A stretch of DNA of 64,000 nucleotides, taken from positions 372,001-436,000 of the forward strand of contig JAFEBI010000011.1 of assembly GCA_018242725.1 (NCBI GenBank), in the 5' to 3' direction. Shown here piece after piece: positions 61,554-64,000 of the stretch (position 1 is the stretch's first letter; each line of letters begins with the position of its first letter). Source of the stretch: Nitrospira sp. (GTDB taxonomy: Bacteria > Nitrospirota > Nitrospiria > Nitrospirales > Nitrospiraceae). The notes under the pieces were generated by a model that was given only the letters and a program-made list of their open reading frames with translations, made no database searches and was not told where the DNA came from. Made by a program: the position numbers and the translations under genes.

Positions 61554-61767
61554 CTCCAGTCAGAGTGAAGCACAGATCACTGACTGAGGGCACTCTCAAA
61601 CTTAATGAGTCCTGAACCTAAGCTAGTAAAATTTCCTGCGTTTCTCTGCAGAATACCGAGCTAGCGACGCCGAGGCCTTCATGGTTGAATGGCGAAGACG
61701 ACACGCCTGGTGGTGCATGAGGCGATGACGATCCTCGACAGATTTCGAGACAGAAGGGAGGCCCAGC

Positions 61768-62178
61768 ATGCAACGCAGCAAGACCAGAAAAGTACAACGC
61801 CCGTGCGGTCGGTGCTATGAACTCTCGGCCAAACTCGTGCTCGACGAGGGGGAAGGCGAGGTCGTGCATGGGCAGGTATGGAGTGCGTTCTTTCGGCGGA
61901 TGATCAATCACGCCTGGGTCGAGCTGCCGGTCGGCACCACCGTCCATGATACATATGGCGACAGGGAGACGCTGACCATCGAAGCGGTCGTGGATCTCAC
62001 CATCAAGAAGAAGCTCCGGCTGCTGCCGAAGCATCTCTACTATGCCTTCACGAAGGCGGCGCCGCTCGCCCGGTACGCGGAGCCGGAACTTCGCACGGCC
62101 ATCCTGCGAGAAAAAACCTGGGGGCCATGGCCGGTCCACCAGCCCAACGTTCCCGAACCGCGTCCCTCTTCCGTCTAG
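61768..62178 (+). CDS. Hypothetical protein
   Basis: A 136-residue basic protein with CGRCYELSAKLVLDEGEGEV, HGQVWSAFFRRMINHAWVEL, TVHDTYGDRETLTIEAV and a Pro-rich tail. GGGAGG precedes ATG 61768. Its codon use is like the rest of the window. It may bind a metal through CGRC, but no family is recognised. It is the last gene before the tRNA-like remnant. Confidence 0.65.
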   Translation: MQRSKTRKVQRPCGRCYELSAKLVLDEGEGEVVHGQVWSAFFRRMINHAWVELPVGTTVHDTYGDRETLTIEAVVDLTIKKKLRLLPKHLYYAFTKAAPLARYAEPELRTAILREKTWGPWPVHQPNVPEPRPSSV

Positions 62179-62502
62179 GTAAGAGCCCTGCCTCAAGCCC
62201 CCCGCTCAGGGGCGTCTTAACCGTACTATTGATTACTTACAGTGCTGCGTTCAACGGATGAACTCATAAGGAATGATAATCCGAACAGCATTGTTTGGTA
62301 GTGATTTTGTATACGTGAGTGATAGGATTTAACGCTAGTCATAATGCTCAGTAATCACACGCAATAGGAACCCATAAAGCGAGATATTAATTGGCATTCA
62401 TTAATATAAATATGTTTGTATAGTAGCGCATGACGGACGCTGCATATATGGTGCGGAAATCTTCATGTGGGTACCAGGGGAACTGCGGTGGTATTGCGCT
62501 GC

Positions 62503-62542
62503 ACGTTTAACAAACCGTTGCCTTCGGCAACCTCCCCACGTC
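62503..62542 (-). pseudogene. Degenerate tRNA-Ser 5'-half (possible island end)
   Basis: GTTTAACAAACCGTTGCCTT and AACCTCCCCACGTC repeat the anticodon arm, acceptor 5' strand and next six bases of the tRNA-Ser at 57063, with about four mismatches in the first block and the D-arm bases deleted. A loose match may continue leftward. It may be a displaced attachment sequence or a tRNA pseudogene. The 62179-62626 stretch otherwise shows nothing. Confidence 0.55.
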
Positions 62543-62626
62543 ACACCTGTAAGGATCGGGCCGCATCCACAGAGGAAATTGTCGCCAGGGCAGGACATCA
62601 CCGACGCGGAGGAATCTTGCCTCAGC

Positions 62627-62992
62627 TCAAGAGAGAGGCACAAGGGATGATTTGCATTCGGGCTTAGTTAAAGTGCGTAAACACATTCTCGGGGTTGTCG
62701 CACGGCGAGGCTTGAGCAGGCTATGCTTCCAGTGCGTTGGCTCTAGCGGGATCAGCTGTGTGATTCGGCTCTGTAGTGACCTGATAAGTTGATAGAGCCG
62801 GGTTGATGCGTGAGCAGGAGACAGCGTGCTATCTGGGGAACCATTGCTCTCCTCTTCTGCCTGTGAAAGAAGCGTCGTATATCGTAGTTCGGTGTGGCTG
62901 GACCGCACCACTCCGCTGAGTATCAGCATATGAAGCGCTTTGCGTTTCCGCTCGGTTCGGTCAAGGTACATTTTGAGTCTGGAAACTGGCAT
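62627..62992 (-). CDS. Small basic hypothetical protein
   Basis: A 121-residue protein starting MPVSRLKMYLDRTERKRKAL with AGGAGG seven bases upstream. The first 60 residues look like a compact helical domain; the second half is low-complexity and Thr/Pro/Lys-rich, so a frameshift may hide there. No family is recognised. Confidence 0.45.
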   Translation of the reverse strand: MPVSRLKMYLDRTERKRKALHMLILSGVVRSSHTELRYTTLLSQAEEESNGSPDSTLSPAHASTRLYQLIRSLQSRITQLIPLEPTHWKHSLLKPRRATTPRMCLRTLTKPECKSSLVPLS

Positions 62993-63044
62993 CGTGCATC
63001 CTCCTCGGTGATCGACCATGCTTCCGGCGACTGGTTACATGCGC

Positions 63045-63245
63045 TCAGATCCACAAGATGTGCTTGAAGTCCGCCTCGAGACTTCTTGGATGACCACAGT
63101 GACGGCATCGCGCAGAGAGGACCGACTTATCGGCAATACCTGTTGTGCGGAGGACCAGTTGATATCTCGTTCCTCCACAGAAAGGACAGGCCTTTCCATG
63201 TAGCTCCCGTCGGATGGCTCCTCGAAAATCCGGTTGTTTTTCCAT
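63045..63245 (-). CDS. Zinc-ribbon protein
   Basis: A 66-residue protein with ACPFCGGTRYQL and ARCRHCGHPRSL, a classical four-Cys zinc ribbon. AGGAGA lies seven bases before ATG 63245. Similar small ribbons often serve as nucleic-acid or protein adaptors. Its partners are unknown. Confidence 0.7.
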   Translation of the reverse strand: MEKQPDFRGAIRRELHGKACPFCGGTRYQLVLRTTGIADKSVLSARCRHCGHPRSLEADFKHILWI

Positions 63246-63373
63246 GGGTGGTTCTCCTGCTCACGCTGAGGTGCCGCATGGAACATTTCCAGAAATATGA
63301 GTGAAGGGAGGTTTCTTCTGGAGGGAGAAGAAACCCGCGTTGCCTGCGGGTGGGCATCCACAAGCAACGCCCT

Positions 63374-63736
63374 TCATGCGCGAATCACGATCTGTTCCCA
63401 CATTCGGTGTGGAACTGGCTGCGCCTGGTTTGCCGGTGCTATGAACTGCCTGAGTCGAGCTTGATCTTTTGACGATGTGAGGAGCAGATCGAGCTTAACC
63501 CACTGGTGTTTGACCCATTGAACCTCGGCGAGGTCTATCTGGATCGCTGAACCCTCATCGTTGGGTAACCACAGGCGTAACTTGACATAGTCACCAGGGT
63601 GTAGTTGCTCAGGGCCTGTGATCGAAGGCGGGGAGGAAAGTGCATAAATACACCCGTCGCCCTGTAGCCCTTCGCTTCCTTTCGACAGGATGCAATCGAT
63701 AGCGATCTTTGCGGCCATTGCCTGGGGCATCATCAT
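63374..63736 (-). CDS. PilZ-like small protein
   Basis: A 120-residue protein. LHPGDYVKLRLWLPNDEGSA, IDLAEVQWVKHQWVKLDLLL and DQARLRQFI follow the strand pattern of PilZ domains, but the RxxxR and D/NxSxxG cyclic-di-GMP motifs are not evident, so it may not bind the nucleotide. AAGGAGG precedes a triple ATG; 63736 or 63733 is the likely start. From 63818 to the window end no gene is supported. Confidence 0.5.
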   Translation of the reverse strand: MMMPQAMAAKIAIDCILSKGSEGLQGDGCIYALSSPPSITGPEQLHPGDYVKLRLWLPNDEGSAIQIDLAEVQWVKHQWVKLDLLLTSSKDQARLRQFIAPANQAQPVPHRMWEQIVIRA

Positions 63737-64000
63737 TACGCCTCCTTGAGAAGTCTCGAGTGTCATCGGAGGGTAATACGAGAGTGGGAATGCGACTACT
63801 ACCCTCGTAGGTGGCAAGACCCATCAAATGGGGTGTCGGCTGTGACCTGGTGAGTGTCTAGTGGGGTGGCCCTATTGGTCTGAAGACATAGACCTGCAGA
63901 AACTTCTTCTGCCCTGAGATGTGTCCAAGAAGAGATGACAGCGGATTCTTCAGTACTTGACGCCAAGGGAATCGGCAAGAAACCCTACACAAGGGATCGT

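Larger units (their letters stand above)
60797..61613 (-). mobile_element. IS5-family insertion sequence
   Basis: About 817 bp with terminal inverted repeats AGGACTCATT and AATGAGTCCT. It encodes a two-frame transposase on the minus strand. The 3' stop of the second frame lies at the edge of the terminal repeat. Flanking bases do not show a clear duplication (TTA versus TGA). It abuts the integrase fragment. Confidence 0.85.

Noticed and set aside
61618-62196. 192-codon minus frame over the hypothetical gene at 61768
   Set aside because: The plus-strand gene has a better ribosome binding site and composition; only one is likely real.

Overview
The window looks like a chromosomal segment of a Nitrospira-type bacterium (phylum Nitrospirota). 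That placement is an inference from gene content: a complete exosortase A / PEP-CTERM module with PrsK, PrsR and PrsT, NDH-2, a heavy-metal RND pump, many tiny zinc-ribbon proteins, and two families of short intergenic repeats. No rRNA or classical marker gene is present, so the genus is not proven.

Layout. (1) 1-13.1 kb is an exopolysaccharide / PEP-CTERM sorting locus. It has the end of an asparagine-synthase-like amidotransferase, a glycosyltransferase, an exosortase A fused to EpsI, the PrsK-PrsR two-component pair, two PEP-CTERM substrate genes, a PDZ-M48 lipoprotein and the TPR lipoprotein PrsT. Both substrate genes carry a matching promoter layout: a TGTAAA-N5-TTTACA palindrome 170-210 bp upstream of a GG-N10-GC sigma-54 promoter. 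PrsR is a sigma-54 activator, so it is the obvious candidate to bind there. (2) 13.3-19.1 kb holds an outer-membrane barrel candidate, glgC, and a Ski2-like helicase split into two genes in permuted order. (3) 19.1-24.9 kb is a tripartite heavy-metal efflux system. (4) 24.9-31.6 kb holds a HEAT-repeat protein, peptide deformylase, an MsbA-like ABC exporter, small cysteine-rich proteins and NDH-2. (5) 31.6-37.6 kb is gene-poor: small proteins, some broken, a ferritin-like protein, and a CHASE3-PAS histidine kinase with its NarL-type regulator.

(6) 38.2-43.6 kb is a compact minus-strand sulfur-transfer cluster: ThiS-like carrier, cysteine synthase, E1-like enzyme, threonine synthase, MoaD-like carrier, NIL protein, second E1-like enzyme and a JAMM peptidase. 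It resembles protein-thiocarboxylate-dependent cysteine or homocysteine synthesis. (7) 43.8-56.9 kb is mixed housekeeping and accessory genes: PLD-like protein, FAD monooxygenase, degenerate nucleotidyltransferase, TPM protein, a toxin-antitoxin pair, a DsbA-like protein, a HEPN-like protein, TPR protein, di-iron MBL protein, TsaC/Sua5, cyclophilin, MFS transporter and FKBP.

(8) 57.06-62.55 kb looks like a decayed island at tRNA-Ser(GCT). It contains an internally deleted IS3 element, an IS5 element abutting the 3' end of a tyrosine-recombinase gene, a HEPN-like protein and three copies of a 33-residue membrane microprotein gene, one intact. It ends at a degenerate tRNA-Ser fragment. (9) 62.6-63.8 kb holds a few small genes, including a zinc ribbon and a PilZ-like protein.
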